A DNA stretch of 56,786 nt from Haplomitrium mnioides (lineage: Eukaryota > Marchantiophyta > Haplomitriopsida > Calobryales). Within the stretch, counting starts at the first letter, position 1. Every line of letters starts with the position of its first letter. Made by a program: the position numbers and the translations under genes. Below are positions 36,590-48,762 of this stretch, in pieces. The stretch is taken from positions 1 through 56,786 of the forward strand of contig JBNGIS010039035.1 of the NCBI GenBank assembly GCA_049999725.1. Direction: 5' to 3'. The notes under the pieces are model-generated. The model was not told the origin of the DNA. It did not search any database and saw only the letters and a list, made by a program, of their open reading frames with translations.

Positions 36590-38410
36590 ATCATGAAACA
36601 AATTTAGTGGATTAACATGGTATGTTATAAGCCTCTTCTTTTCACCATCACAAAACACAAATTTAGTGAAGATAATATGACATGTTATTTACCTCTTCTC
36701 TTTTCCATCACAAATCAAGAATTTTGTGATGACATGAGGTATGTTTATAACCTCTTCTTTTCATCCCTAAAAGACATAAATCTAGTGAAGATAGTACGGT
36801 ATGTTATTAACCTCTTATTTTCACCATCACATGACACAAATTTTGTAAAGATAGCATGGTATGTTATAAACCTCTTCTTTTCACCATCACATGAAAAAAA
36901 TTTAGTAAAGATAACATTGTATGCTATTAACCTCTTCTTTTCACCATTACATAACACAAGTTTAGTGAAGCCAAAATTATGTATGTTTTTAACATGTTTT
37001 TTTCACCATCACATGAGACAAGTTTAGTGAAGATAACATGGTATGTTATTAACCTCTTTTTTTCACCATCACATGACACAAATTTAGTGAAGATAACATG
37101 CTTCATATCATCTTCACTAAATGTTTGTCTTGTGATGGTTAAAAGAAGAGGTTAACAACATACCATGCATGTTATTGACCTCTTCTTCTCACCATCACAT
37201 GAAAAAACTTGAGTGAAGATAACATGGAATGTTATCAACTTCTTCTTTTCACTATTACATAAAAAGAATTTTGTGAAGATGACATGAGGTATGTTATTAA
37301 CCTCTTATTTTCGTCGCTACTAAACACAAATCTAGTAAAGATAACATGAGTTATAGTGTTAACTTCTTCTTTTCACCATCACATGGCACAAATTTAGTGC
37401 AGATAATATAGTATGTTTTAAGCCTCATCTTTTCACCGTGACATGAAACAAATTTAGTGAAGATAATATTGTATGTTATAAACCTTTTCTTCTCACCATA
37501 CCATGAAACAAATTTACTGAAGTAACATGGTATGTTATAAGCCTCTTCTTTTCACCATTACAAGACACAAATTTAGTGAAGATAACATGATATGTTATGT
37601 ACCTCTTCTTTTCACCATCACAAATCAAGAACTTTGTGATGACATGAGATATGTTTACAACCTCTTCTTTTCATCCCTACAAGACACAAATCTAGTGAAG
37701 ATAGCATGGTGTGTTATTAACCTCTTATTTTCACCATCACATGACACAAATTTCGTAAAGATAGTATGGTATGTCATAAACCTCTTATTTCACCATCAAA
37801 TGAAAAAAATTTAGTGAAGATAACATTGTATGTTATTCACCTCTTCTTTTCACCATTACATGACACAAGTTTAGTGAAGCCAAAATTATGTATGTTTTTA
37901 ACATGTTCTTTTCACTATCACATGAGACAAGTTTAGTGAAGATAACATGGTATGTTATTAACCTCTTTTTTTCACCATTATATGACACAAATTTAGTGAA
38001 GATAGCATGGTATGTTGTTAACCTCTTCTTTTAACCATCACAAGGAAAACAAGTAGTGAAGATAACATGAAGCATGTTATTGATCTCTTCTTCTCACCAT
38101 CACATGAAAAACACTTTAGTGAAGATAACATAGAATGTTATCAACCTCTTCTTTTCACTATTACATAAAAATAATTTTGTGAAGATGACATGAGGTATGT
38201 TATTAACCTCTTATTTTCATCGCTACTGAACACAAATCTAGTAAAGATAACATGAGTTATAGTGTTAACTTCTTCTTTTCACCATCACATGACACAAATT
38301 TAGTGAAGATAACATGGTATGTTTTAAGCCTCATCTTTTCACAGTGACATGAAACAAATTTAGTGAAGATAACATGGTATGTTATTAACCTCTTCTTTTC
38401 ACCACTACAT
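36590..38410 (+). repeat. Higher-order duplication in the array, about 910 bp
   Basis: Matching unusual variants lie about 910 bp apart: GAAGCCAAAATTATG at 36967 and 37876, CACAAATCAAGAA at about 36711 and 37621, and GAGTTATAGTGTTAAC at about 37350 and 38260. About fifteen monomers were copied as a block. Confidence 0.8.
37100..37168 (-). repeat. Single inverted monomer within the array
   Basis: This one unit reads as the reverse complement of the array (TCTTCACTAAATGTTTGTCT then AAGAAGAGGTTAACAACATA). Its edges are CATG tetranucleotides, which are palindromic. The matching place in the next higher-order copy, about 38005-38080, holds the same monomer in the normal direction. Confidence 0.9.
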
Positions 38411-39965
38411 GAATCAAATTTAGTGAAGATGGCATAACATGACATATGTTGATAGCCTCTTATTTCAACAATCACACAACAAAGTTTTAGTGAAGATGAC
38501 ATCAAGTATGATACTAACCTCTTCTTTGGACTATAACAAGACACAATCTTTGTGAAGAGAATATGAGTTGTGTTATCAACATCTTCTTTTCACCATCACA
38601 TGGCACAAATTTAGTGAAGATAACATGGTATGTTATAAACCTCTTTTTTTCACCATCAAATCACACAAATTTAGTGAAGATAACATGGTACAATAAAAAT
38701 AAAAGTATCTTCTTTTCACTATTATATGACACAAATTAAGTGAAGATAACATGAGTTATACTTAACTTCTTCTTTTCACATCACATGACATGAATTTAGT
38801 GAGATAATGTGAGGTATGTTATTAACCTCTTCTTTTCACCATCACATGATACAAATTTAGTGTAGATGCGAGACATATGTTATAAACCTCTTCTTTCAAA
38901 CATCAAATGACACCAATTTAGTGAAGATGACATGAGGTATGTTATTAACCTCTTTTTTTCACCATCATGTGACACTTATTTAGTGAAGAAAACATGAGTT
39001 ATGTTATTTACCTCTTCTTTTCACCATCACATGACACAAATTTAGAGAAGATGACAAGACATATGTTATTAACCTTTTCTTTTCACCATCACATGACACA
39101 AATTTAGTTGAGATGACATGGTACGTTATTAACCTCTTCTTTTCAACACAAATTTAGTAAAGATAACATGGTCTATTATGAACCTCTTCTTTTCACCATC
39201 ACACAATACAAATTTAGTGAAGATGATATGAGTTATATTATTGATCTCTTATTTTCACCATCACATGACACAAATTCAGTGAAGATGGCATGGTATGTTA
39301 TTAACCTTTTCTTTTCACCATCATATAACACAAATTTAGTGAAGCTCACAAGAGGTATGTTATTTTTCAGTTCTTTTCACCATCATATGACCCAAATTTA
39401 GTGCCCAAATTTATTGAAGATAAACTTGGTATATTACTAACCTCTTCTTGTCACCATCATATGACCCAAATTTAGTCAAGATGGCATGAGATATGTTATT
39501 AACATCCTCTTTCAACCATTACATGACACAAATTTAATGAGGATGACATGAGATATGTTATCAACTTGTGTTTTTCACCATCATATGACATAACTTTAGT
39601 GAAGATAACATGAGGTATGTTATTTACCTCTTCTTTTCACCATCACAAAACACAAATTTAGTTAAGATTACATGACGTATGTTATTTACCTTTTCTTGTG
39701 GCAATCACATACACAAATTTAGTGAAGATAGCATGAGGTCTATTATTAATCTCTTATTTTCACCGTCACTTGCTTGACACAAATTTAGTGAAGAAAATAT
39801 GAGTTATGTTATTAACTTCTTCTTTTCACCATCATCACTTTACATAAATCTAGTGAAGATAACATGAGTTATATTATTAACTTCTTCTTTTCACCGTAAC
39901 ATGGACATAAATTTAGTGAAGATAACATGTGGTATGTTATTAACCTCTTTTTTTCACCATCGCAT

Positions 39966-40923
39966 CTAAGGAGTTACTATACATAATACACCGCATCCAA
40001 ATACACCACATCCAAATAGTTATTATACAAAATATACTCTAAGAGAATTGTTTGAATTAAACTCTCAAACTTATTCTAGACTTGCATTAGTGCAATGTAT
40101 AAATACATAAAAAAATTTCTTGTGGAATCAATTTGGGTTCTTTGATTGTTTGACTTCTGCTTGTAATTTCTAATTTCATATGATGTTTCAAACCCATCTC
40201 ATCTTCAATAAGTTTAATACATTTGTTGTTTATATAATATCATTTACTTTTGTTCATATAATATCATTCAAGTTATGCTCTACTTCAACTTCACCAATTG
40301 GCAAGAGGCAATAAAATTGATGTAGAGCACAAAGTCACATTCCTATATATTGTGGTAGACATTGTCTCATATCTTAGATAACTAAAGTGATATCTTAGAT
40401 AACTAAAGAATGTGCACGGTTTCTCCATAGATATTTGTGAGTATGTTGAGTAACATATATGAATTGTTGCAAGGGTACACATTATCTATATAAAGAACTC
40501 ATTGCCTAAAATACAGTACATGTTACACTACTTACATGTCAGTGATGGAATAAATGTGTACATGAAGTCATTTTGAGAAGCTAAGTGGACCTACCCTTTT
40601 ACATGGTCAATTTGGTGAAATGAAAGCTGCCATAGTCTAGGAAAAACCTACACATCATAACTGCAAACACATAGTGCAGCCTTCACAATGTGGCGTCAGA
40701 CACAAAGTTTCAGACTGTTCAACCTCGTCAGTTATGAAGTGGTCAGAATATAGTGGTTCACACTTCAGTTTTGTATAGTAAAGCTATTTGTATTAGACAT
40801 ATAAAAGGTGTGATGAAGCTTGTGAATAAATGTTGTGATGACATTCTCATCCAATAATACCTCTAGGTTGTTCTGTACAATTCCTTGAATCTGCTTCATG
40901 AGCTAAACTAAGTGCTTTGTTCG
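39966..40923. other. AT-rich spacer between the array and the karyopherin gene
   Basis: It starts with TACACCGCATCCAAATACACC units after the last array monomer. No coding sequence or transposon domain is recognised. The 3' untranslated region of the minus-strand karyopherin gene should lie within its right part. Confidence 0.5.
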
Positions 40924-43900
40924 CTAGTAGGCTGCCAGCAACTCTTCAGGCATCAATGCTTGGCAAACCTGTGAAAATTCACTTACCATTTCTGGTTTCA
41001 TGCAACCCACCACAAACAATGACAGGCGTCAGTTGCAAAGAACTACAATTAACCTTCACCTAACAAATTTCTAATATCCTCAAAATAATAAGCACGATGA
41101 TGACTTTTCACCTTTAAATCTGGCTCTTGGGTGGGGAGGTTGCTTTGTACAACCTACAACAAAGCTCTGTTTGCCAAACTCGCTTAATGCTCCAGGCCTT
41201 GCAGGGAACTCCTTTGCACTAATTGTGGACAATAATGCTGTCTTGGTGGCACTTGGATACCGAAGGCAGAGGCTATAGAGAACATCAGCCAAAGACCTTA
41301 CTAAAGAAGGACCAAAAGTGGTATGAGCAATGGTTTCCAGAACTTCCTGGTGACAGCATTGTTCAATAAAACATCATTGCCAGTTTAGACTTCCAGTCCA
41401 CCAGATTTCAGCCAAGCACTTTCTGAGATTGACAACAGCATTCAGCTTACAGCTAGTAGGCCTAAAAATTCCATGAAATTTTCTATCCCTAGAAACATTG
41501 ATGCTCACTTAAATATATCAAAATCCAACAATTCACAATTCACAATTTATCCTAGTCATCTTTTGAAACATTTCTAGGGATTACAAGTAAATTTCAAAAT
41601 CGCGAAAAGAAATTTGAATCTCATACTACTTTCTTGCAGAGGCCAAAAAGCTATCCTAGCTTAATTTCTACCCTCAAAGGATCTGAACAAAGACAACAAG
41701 GATTGTACCTTTACAACTAGGTCACCAGATAGGCCAACAACTGCATCAACATAAGGCACCAGGCTGCTGGGTAGCTCCCAGGACAGACTCTTACATACAT
41801 TGTCATTTTCAGCCATGGAACGACATGCTATTGCTTCAGAGAGAAATCTTGCTCCCGCTATGGCACACATAGCATCAGCTCTACGAATGCAACCTGTGTG
41901 AGGAAAGTTTACATCTCTTTGTTCTCAGAATATCCAATATCTTTCTTCGTACTGAGAAATCTCTGTACAACCAAGATAACTGAAAAATACATCACAACCA
42001 TAGATCCACCCATTGCTGCAACAGTGAAACTTGACAATATACCCTCTACAGGCAGTTAATGACCGTGCAGTCAAAAAGGAAATGAAAAATGTTTCCACAA
42101 TACCAATGGCACAATGAAAAATCTTCGAGAATGAGGCTGAATGTAGAAGCGGCGAAGGATTCCCACGTAAGAAACTGTTACCCAGTGCACAAATCGACCT
42201 GAGAACAGACAATCCATTTTCTTCTGCACTGATCTCATTGAATACTGCATTTGCATTTCTCTTATATGAGAGATTTCGGACTGAACTTTGCATAGGTCCA
42301 TTATCTAAAATGCTCTCAGTGCTATTGATTTTATCCATAACTTCAGCCAGGGCTGCAGCCAGATATTCATCTATGTTTGAACCATGTGTTTGTAAGGGAC
42401 TGAGAGTGACTACCTGCACCAAGAACGATTGCACTCAGTTGGAACCAAAATTCAACTAGCAAAGACACGGTCACAAGAAGACCAGCAACAAAAGGTAAAA
42501 ATAATTCAGACAGACCCTTACATTGAAACAATACAACTTGGATTGCATACCACAACCTAGACCTGATCAACTGATGCACAAGAAGTCAAACTCAGAGATG
42601 GCCAATGGCTGAGAGATATAAGATTGTGGCAAGAACATTGTGAGCAAAAGTCTGACTTTACAGAAAACGCTCAGGAAGTAGTTACAGGCAACAATGGAGG
42701 AATAGATGTCCCAGGTGAGATCAACAAAAGATCAATATTTACTATCCTCAATTCTGCTCCATGATTCGAATCCTTTTTTGAGCAGGTCTGAAGCACATTA
42801 TTATGGCTCTAAGGAGCTCCTGCTATGAGCATGTCATGGTGTCCAGCAAAGTGTCAGGCTTGGACCATTGGCAAAACCGAAACCTGTTGGTCTGAGGAAA
42901 GGAAAAGTAGCCCAATCTGCTCCAATCTCATTACTTTTTTAAGTAAGATGTGCAAGTACATAAGCCAGTCCACAGGGCTACTCTTCTGGTGACTAAGTGC
43001 TTCTGTAGTTACACATGCTGATCAAGAGGGTCTACATGTTTGACTTACCTTGGAAGAACATGTGAGAGGTGGCTCAGACAGCATCCAGCTTTCAGAGTTC
43101 CCAAATAGTATTGTCCGAGTACACCAGTATCCCATGATGATAGTTCTAACTCAGATGCAATTTAGCATCATGATGTCCTGCTCCTTCTTGTTGATCTAAG
43201 GGGTGAATTTGACACTTGGGAATCACATCTGTCTCCTCAGCTTAGAAATATGCAATAGAAAAGCAAAGAGAAGAGAAACACACACCTCTGCAATGCAATC
43301 AATGCAAGATGCCACTATGTGCTGCTTGAACATAGTTGCAGCAAATACAATCACCCTAGGTAGGATTCCTCCCAGCATCACTCCTACTTTAGTTGCAATA
43401 ATTCCCCATAATTCACATAGAGCTGCAGCAACATCCGCATCAGCAGCCCAATGGATAGCAACTGTGTCAAGAGGTGCCCAAACATCACCCAAAATGGGCA
43501 GCATGGGATGCAAATTTGGATCTCCTTCATACTGACTGGCATAAGTTACCACTGTTGTTAAGAATTTCAATGCTGCGGCCAGAACCTGGCCAGAATTGTC
43601 GAAGCACTCCTGCACCCAATTGCTATTTGTCAGCCAAAATGCTGTACCCACCACTTAGCAATGAAACAGAGTGGTTAAAGACAACATGATACCTGCCCAT
43701 CTGCAACAGCCTTGATGGTTGATACTGTTTTAGAGCATAAACTTGTGAGAGCTTCAGCTGCTTCCTTTGCAGGCAGAGCAACAGCAACTGCCGACAGGCC
43801 CCCTACTATGGCAAGCCGATCCCTTATCACTGAACTACGTCCTATATCTTCAGATGATGTTAACAACGCCTGATCAAAAGCTCCTATCAGCCCTGCCAAT

Positions 43901-46217
43901 GCTTGTGCAGCCACCATATTTTGTGCTGCGTTTCTGCAAAGTTCTCTTAAAGCTTTTGCTGATTTTCCTCTGGCTGCCGATTCAAGCAACTGTATTGGTA
44001 TTAAGGGTGTGCACCACTATCATGCGAACTGAACACCAGAACTGTAAAACATGAATACACACTAAATTAACAGAAAATTCCTTACACACCCTTTGAGGTG
44101 TAGAGTGCACTCAGAGTGTATTTAACCCCTGCCTCAAGTAAATTCACTTGTGTTGCTATCCATACTGCGTATCTTTCAATCATAGTCATGGTTGACTGCA
44201 ACAACCTCCAATGTGGCAAGTACCTTGCATCTGCTAAATCAACTACCCATCAGTACATCTGCTTGACAATATCATTGTAAGGTATATATAAGAAAGTTGC
44301 AAACAAAGTTCCCCAGGTTCAGAATGCTTGGAAGCTTGGCATCCTTTTTTATTCCTGGTGGCACTTTAGGAAGTAGACATAAACAACTAGAATCTCAATG
44401 CTAGAGTCACTATAATAACACTAGCCAATTCTTTGGAGACGACCCTACCAGAATGTAAAAATCATGATATTTGATATCTGGGATGCAACCAACATCTCAA
44501 TACACACATTTGCACATTCAAATCTTAACTAGGTGCCCTGCGTTTCCATTTTGGTTGTCAATATAATAAATACACACTGATGCATGAAATTAGAGAGTTG
44601 GCTTGTGCTAAGAATTGAAAATTATACAGTTATAAATGCTTGGTGGCCCAAATTTTAAGGGGGAACCTAAATTTAGTACTTGAGTTCAATCCAGAAAGGA
44701 CCCATAAAGATATACCAAGCATGAGAAAAATGACATGAAGATATTAAGGGTGTAGATCTGAACAGAACCATAATTCAAATACAAATTAAAATAAAATTAG
44801 GTTCGAATAGAATAGAATTAGTTTAAAGTCCCAAGCCAGGAGAAGAAAGAAAGGTCGCAAACATACTATCATCCATCTATTTTTTTTTGTTCGACCAGTT
44901 TAGCTTACTACTCTGTTTTCTTGCACCCTTCTGCATTTTAGTGCACATTGTACTCTTAGTCCTTGTGGCCTTAGAGCTGGTTCTGAACTTTCATTCAATT
45001 CTATTCTATTCTCAAATAAAAATATGGCAAAGGGAGTATCATTCATACCAGAGGGTCCAAATAGGTGACCAAAGAGAGTAGTCAAGAAGGATGTGGCAGC
45101 CAGCACTTTTTCACACACTGGAGTCTCAATTGATGATAAGCCAGGTATGGCATTGATCTCCCTGCATAGAGATGCCGCTGCAAACAAGCACACTTCTGTA
45201 GATTGCCATGTAGCAGCTTGATGAAGCTGTTGCAAAATGTACCCTAGAAATGTGCTTCCCAACTCCTTGTATATTGCAGCAAGAGCCTCTTCAGCAACAT
45301 TCTCCCTAAATCTGAAAGTCCACTAAAGGCTGTTAGATAGTCATCATGAGGTTAACATTTTTAAAGGACCATTTTTTTCTTGTCCATGGCCTGAACGAAT
45401 AGCAATGAAACATGGAAAAAAAACCTTGAAAACAAAACCTTGTAAGCTCCTCCTCTTCTAGATCTCCATCGATCCAGTTGTCACAACTTGTAGGGTACTC
45501 CGCAGAGGATACAATCGCCTTCAATTCAATCAAGAGATATAATGACATAAAAAAAGGTCATTTTTCAGCAAACATTACTTCCTCTTCTTTTTTGACAGGA
45601 AGTAAAACTTTTATTCCCACACATCAAATACAACCACCGAAGGGGCAAAACATAGAAGTCTAGACTAAAGCAAACCACTCCCTCAAAGGTAGCCAAGTCA
45701 GGACACAAAGGTGTCTATTGCATGGACAACTACCCGACAATAGAATCCATCACATGTTCTCCTGCAGTATATCACTAGCCCCAGGCCATCAATCCAGAAA
45801 ATAATCAACATTATCTACCAGTCCATTCTACTTCAAATTTGTCGACAAACATTAGACTCTCATTTATGTCAATAAGAGTATTATGGCATATGACAAGTAC
45901 CTTGGCTGCCGCTGCAAAGAGTGAAGGTTGAAGAATATCTGCCCGCTTAAGTACAGGAACCCTTGATAGAATCGGCCAGACATCAACAGCTAGAGTTGCC
46001 CCCTTAAGCCCAAGACCACCACCTCCTTGAGAAGCATCCACAATCCAATCTAATAAAAACTTAGCCTCTAAGCCTCCTTGAGCCAGTAGAGAAGACTCTG
46101 CTTTTCCTAATACACTTATCAGCATGACAAGTCCTCGAGCTTTGATCTTCAAGTTAGGGCTTTCTTCAACCGAGTCCCAAGCAGCTTGGAGGTATACACT
46201 TCGTTGAGCCAGGATTG
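40924..46217 (-). CDS. Importin-13/transportin-3-like karyopherin, N-terminus not found
   Basis: Importin-beta family proteins of this branch carry cargo through nuclear pores using stacked HEAT repeats and Ran-GTP. Ten minus-strand exons can be placed: 46217-45901, 45518-45439, 45311-45049, 44230-44088, 43989-43693, 43609-43286, 42413-42104, 41893-41709, 41346-41112 and 40991-40924 (stop TAG). All introns are GT-AG and every junction keeps phase. The product matches the middle and C-terminal parts of human transportin-3 and importin-13 in order: EEELTRFRENVAEEAL, WQSTEVCLFAAASL, TSKGLLESAARGKSAKALRE, an AVALPAKEAAEALTSLC segment and an ADVLYSLCLRYP segment near the end. About 270 N-terminal residues expected from the family are not seen before 46217 and may lie right of the window. 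No disrupting stop was found inside the exons. It could be the plant MOS14 type or a sister type. Confidence 0.8.
44760..44860 (-). mobile_element. Degenerate tail of the (ATTCT)n non-LTR family in a karyopherin intron
   Basis: TTCGAATAGAATAGAATTAG followed by TTTAAAGTCC is the minus-orientation tail of the family seen at 56120. It faces the copy at 44886-45020 in inverted orientation within the same intron. Confidence 0.45.
44886..45020 (+). mobile_element. 5'-truncated (ATTCT)n-tailed non-LTR copy in a karyopherin intron
   Basis: Reads TTCTGCATTTTAGTGCACAT, TTGTACTCTTAGTCCTTGTG and GGTTCTGAACTTTC, then a TTCTATTCTATTCT tail. It is the 3' end of the family at 56120 and 51409, more diverged than those. 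It lies just inside the donor end of the intron after the exon ending at 45049. Confidence 0.7.
45585..45815 (-). mobile_element. 3' end of a poly-A-type retroelement in a karyopherin intron
   Basis: The minus strand matches 52840-53080 closely, sharing TGGATTGATGGCCT, GACACCTTTGTGTCC, TTGTATTT and AAGTTTTACTTCCTGTCAAA, and ends in a short A-rich run. It is inserted in the intron between the exons at 46217-45901 and 45518-45439. It was most likely left by the same family that inserted into the L1-like element at 52475. Confidence 0.8.
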
Positions 46218-47205
46218 CTGTAAACTTGACAATGTAACAGCATTTATTCATCAGATTGTACCCAAAATACAATAAATCAAAAAAGACACTTGAAGGCAGT
46301 AATTTTGACCATCCAATTTGGCTAATATCCTTGGAAGAAAAGCAAGGAGGATAACTTTCTTTAAGAAAAAAAGTACTTTCAGTTGTTCAGCTAAACTAAA
46401 CATGAGTAAAAACAATTCAAGGAACCAAGCCCTACATACAACTTGCAAACACTTCATACAACCTCCAAACAGCAACACAGATCAGTCATCCAATACACCA
46501 TTTAGAGTGATAAGAAATTTCAAGTCATGTCATAACAAGTACCCAACAGTGAAGTCCCAAGCAGGTTTGCTTGATGACACCGAGCAGCTGAATATATCTT
46601 TATAAGTATTGAGAGAACTCCATACTTTCAAACTCAGGTGGCCAACCAAATAGTTAATCAAGATGATTTGAGCTGAAGACTGGAAAAACTAACCTCCCAC
46701 AAGAACTATTACATTTTTTAAGAATGAATGAATTGATTAAGTCCCAACCCTACCCAAAGGTAACAGGGACTGAGTACAACACACACCAAGTTCGAGCAAA
46801 AAACAGAATATGAATGGTTGGGTCAAGTTCACCCACAAAGCAATGTGTTTAACTAATTGAGCTCAAACACTAGCACTAACTCTAATAGCAAAGATGTTAG
46901 TTGAGAGAGAGCAATGCAGTGATGCACATGGTGTTTATCATGCACTCACCATAGATCTCTCAACAGCACCAGTATTGACAGCATACTACTACTTTACCAG
47001 GCTTCGTCAGCTCCCAGCTCTGGTTGGTTACCCTTATCTACAACATTTACTTGTAAGCCTTGCTTGGATTGTGTAATGGCTAGATTTAAACCGTTGCATG
47101 ATAACCCTTTAATGGTAGAGTCCAGCTCACATGACTTTCTAGGATAGATGCCTCCTTCAAGGGCATAATCATCCAAGTACATGAATCTGAATCATATCTA
47201 CAGAG
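46218..47205. other. Flank upstream of the karyopherin exons, holding a diverged duplicated segment
   Basis: No earlier karyopherin exon is recognised. Positions about 46592-47040 share ATATCTTTATAAGTATTGAG, AGTTAATCAAGATGAT and ACTACTACTTTACCA with 50325-50655 in the same order and direction. The nature of the duplicated segment is unknown. Confidence 0.5.
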
Positions 47206-47210
47206 ACTAG

Positions 47211-47522
47211 TGTTGAACTATGTGTGAATCATTCAGAATGTGATGCTATAGAAAGTTGAACAGAAATTGTATTAAAGATTGCTTTTACTTCACTCTCAAA
47301 AGTTGTATAGTGCATATTACAACAGGATTAAGAAGACTTGAGAATTTTCTCTTAATCTACATGTGATCCTAAGAGCTATGGCTCTTCACTAGAGCTGTGT
47401 CTCTTTCATAAGAATCTAAGAGTCATATGTCTCTGATCTGGATAGTACTAAACTAGTTAGATCGAATCCTGATGCAATATACTGTTATTAGTCAAGCTGG
47501 TTAACTTAACTAATCTCTAACA
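47211..47522 (-). repeat. 3' LTR of a copia relic (312 bp)
   Basis: On the plus strand it runs from TGTTGAACTATG to AATCTCTAACA, so it has TG and CA ends. It sits directly after the RNase H end and stop of the copia relic (47555). A 5-bp flank ACTAG precedes it. No matching 5' LTR was found. Confidence 0.65.
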
Positions 47523-47844
47523 GAATCTACAATACTTCCATTTACCAGCTAGTACTAATCTCCTCCTAATAGTCCAATCTTAGACATAAGAAAGGAGTGT
47601 TGACTTGCAGGTAGACCCTTTGCAAAGATATCAGCAAACACTTTCTTGGTGTCACAATAAAAGACCAGAATGCTGCCATTGGTAATCTGATCTTCTATAA
47701 AGTGACACTGTATATCTATGCGTTTAGTCCTCTCATGAAATTTTGTAGATGTCAAGAGGGCAATGGCACTCTGATTGTCACAGTAGAGGCTGGTAGGAGC
47801 TCATTGGAGTAGATCCAGTCCAGTCATGAGCTTCCTCAACCATA

Positions 47845-47945
47845 CAATACAATAGAATCCGATTAAAGTCCAGAGCCAGCCCTAGGACCATAAGGACTGA
47901 TACAATGTGATACAATGTGCACAAGAGTGCGCAGGGGACTGTAGA
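47845..47945 (-). mobile_element. (ATTCT)n-tailed non-LTR 3' end inside the copia relic
   Basis: ACAATAGAATCCGATTAAAG then TCCAGAGCCAGCCCTAGGAC and ACAATGTGCACAAGAGTGCG. A 10-bp segment (TGATACAATG) is duplicated inside it. It is a short 5'-truncated insertion of the family at 56120. Confidence 0.75.
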
Positions 47946-48413
47946 GCCTCTGTAGATGCTGGATAGGGCTCATATCAGTCATTTCGAATTGGCCTTGCAG
48001 TTGATCTTTGACTCATTGAAGGAGCAGCAAACTGCTGAAGGCCAGAACTGTGTCATCCACATTTAAGGCAAGAATAAAATAGCCACAAGTATGTCTGAGA
48101 TAATAAGTGTTGGGATCCGCTGGGTTGTGAAGAAGACCAAGAGCAAGTAAAACAGCATCAATTTTATGGTAGCAGGTTCTGGAAGATTGCTTAAGGCCAT
48201 ATATTGACTTCTGAAGTTTGCAGACTAAGGTAGGATCTGTGGACTGTAAACCTTCAGAGAGGGTCATATAAACCTCTTCTTCCAAACCACAATTAAGAAA
48301 AGCTGTTTTAACATCCAATTGGTGTACCTCAAGATTGGAGCGAGCTGCTTCAGCCAGATTCAATCTAATAGACTGAATCCTGACCACAGTAGAAAATGTT
48401 TCTGTATAATTAA

Positions 48414-48762
48414 TGTTGAGAATTCGAGCTCTGTTAAGTTACCTAGTGAATTTAGACCAGGATAGTCTAAATTCAGATAGGAAAAAATACCATTTTGTCC
48501 TATCCACATTTTTGTCTTATTCTATTTTGTCTTCTAGTGTTGACATCTATTTTTTCCTGTAGTGCCAGCCCTAATTCGATGGGCCTACTTTTCTGTGTAT
48601 ATAAGGGAGAGAGGGGGCTATTGCCCTTCATTTTCTGTGCTTCCCTATTGTTGTTGAGGATCTCTCCTGCTCCTCCCCTCTGTATGCTTGATGCAGGTGT
48701 AATAAAGTGCTGCTAGCACTCTTATATTGGCTCCAGATTGCTCTCTCTTTGATTTCTTCACA
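48414..48762 (+). mobile_element. Solo LTR (349 bp) inserted in the copia relic
   Basis: Begins TGTTGAGAATTC and ends GATTTCTTCACA, flanked by the 5-bp duplication ATTAA at 48409-48413 and 48763-48767. It carries a TATA box (TGTATATAAGG near 48597) and an AATAAA signal near 48702. Removing it and one ATTAA rejoins the host frame from YSQTYGIN to NYTETF, which confirms the boundaries. It is unlike the LTRs at 47211 and 9924. Confidence 0.85.

Larger units (their letters stand above)
22430..39965. repeat. Satellite-like tandem array of 60/62-bp monomers, about 17.5 kb
   Basis: Every monomer contains close variants of CACCATCACATGACACAAAT, TTTAGTGAAGATAACATGG and TATGTTATTAACCTCTTCTT. Two main types alternate irregularly: a 60-bp type with AACATGGTATG and a 62-bp type with GACATGAGGTATG. 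Dividing length by unit gives roughly 285 monomers; this is an estimate, not a count. A variant marked by CATCGCTACAAGACACAAATCT recurs at intervals (near 27310, 30960, 31750, 33487, 34095, 36465, 37310, 38215). Because 60 is divisible by three, runs of the 60-bp type read open on both strands with a 20-residue period; these frames are by-products. All monomers point the same way except one inverted unit at 37100-37168. Confidence 0.95.

Noticed and set aside
22439-39401. Dozens of 60-138 codon open frames on both strands with a 20-residue period (for example WYVINLFFSPSHDTNLVKIT)
   Set aside because: They are translations of 60-bp monomers. Both strands are open equally, there is no constant start or stop, and 62-bp monomers break the phase at once.
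22430-39965. CRISPR array
   Set aside because: The units are contiguous diverged monomers with no unique spacers, and the context is a plant nuclear genome.
46251-46478. A minus-strand frame just upstream of the first placed karyopherin exon as its missing N-terminal exon
   Set aside because: The translation is hydrophobic low-complexity sequence that does not resemble the importin-beta N-terminal HEAT repeats, and it lies in the intron before the acceptor at 46218.
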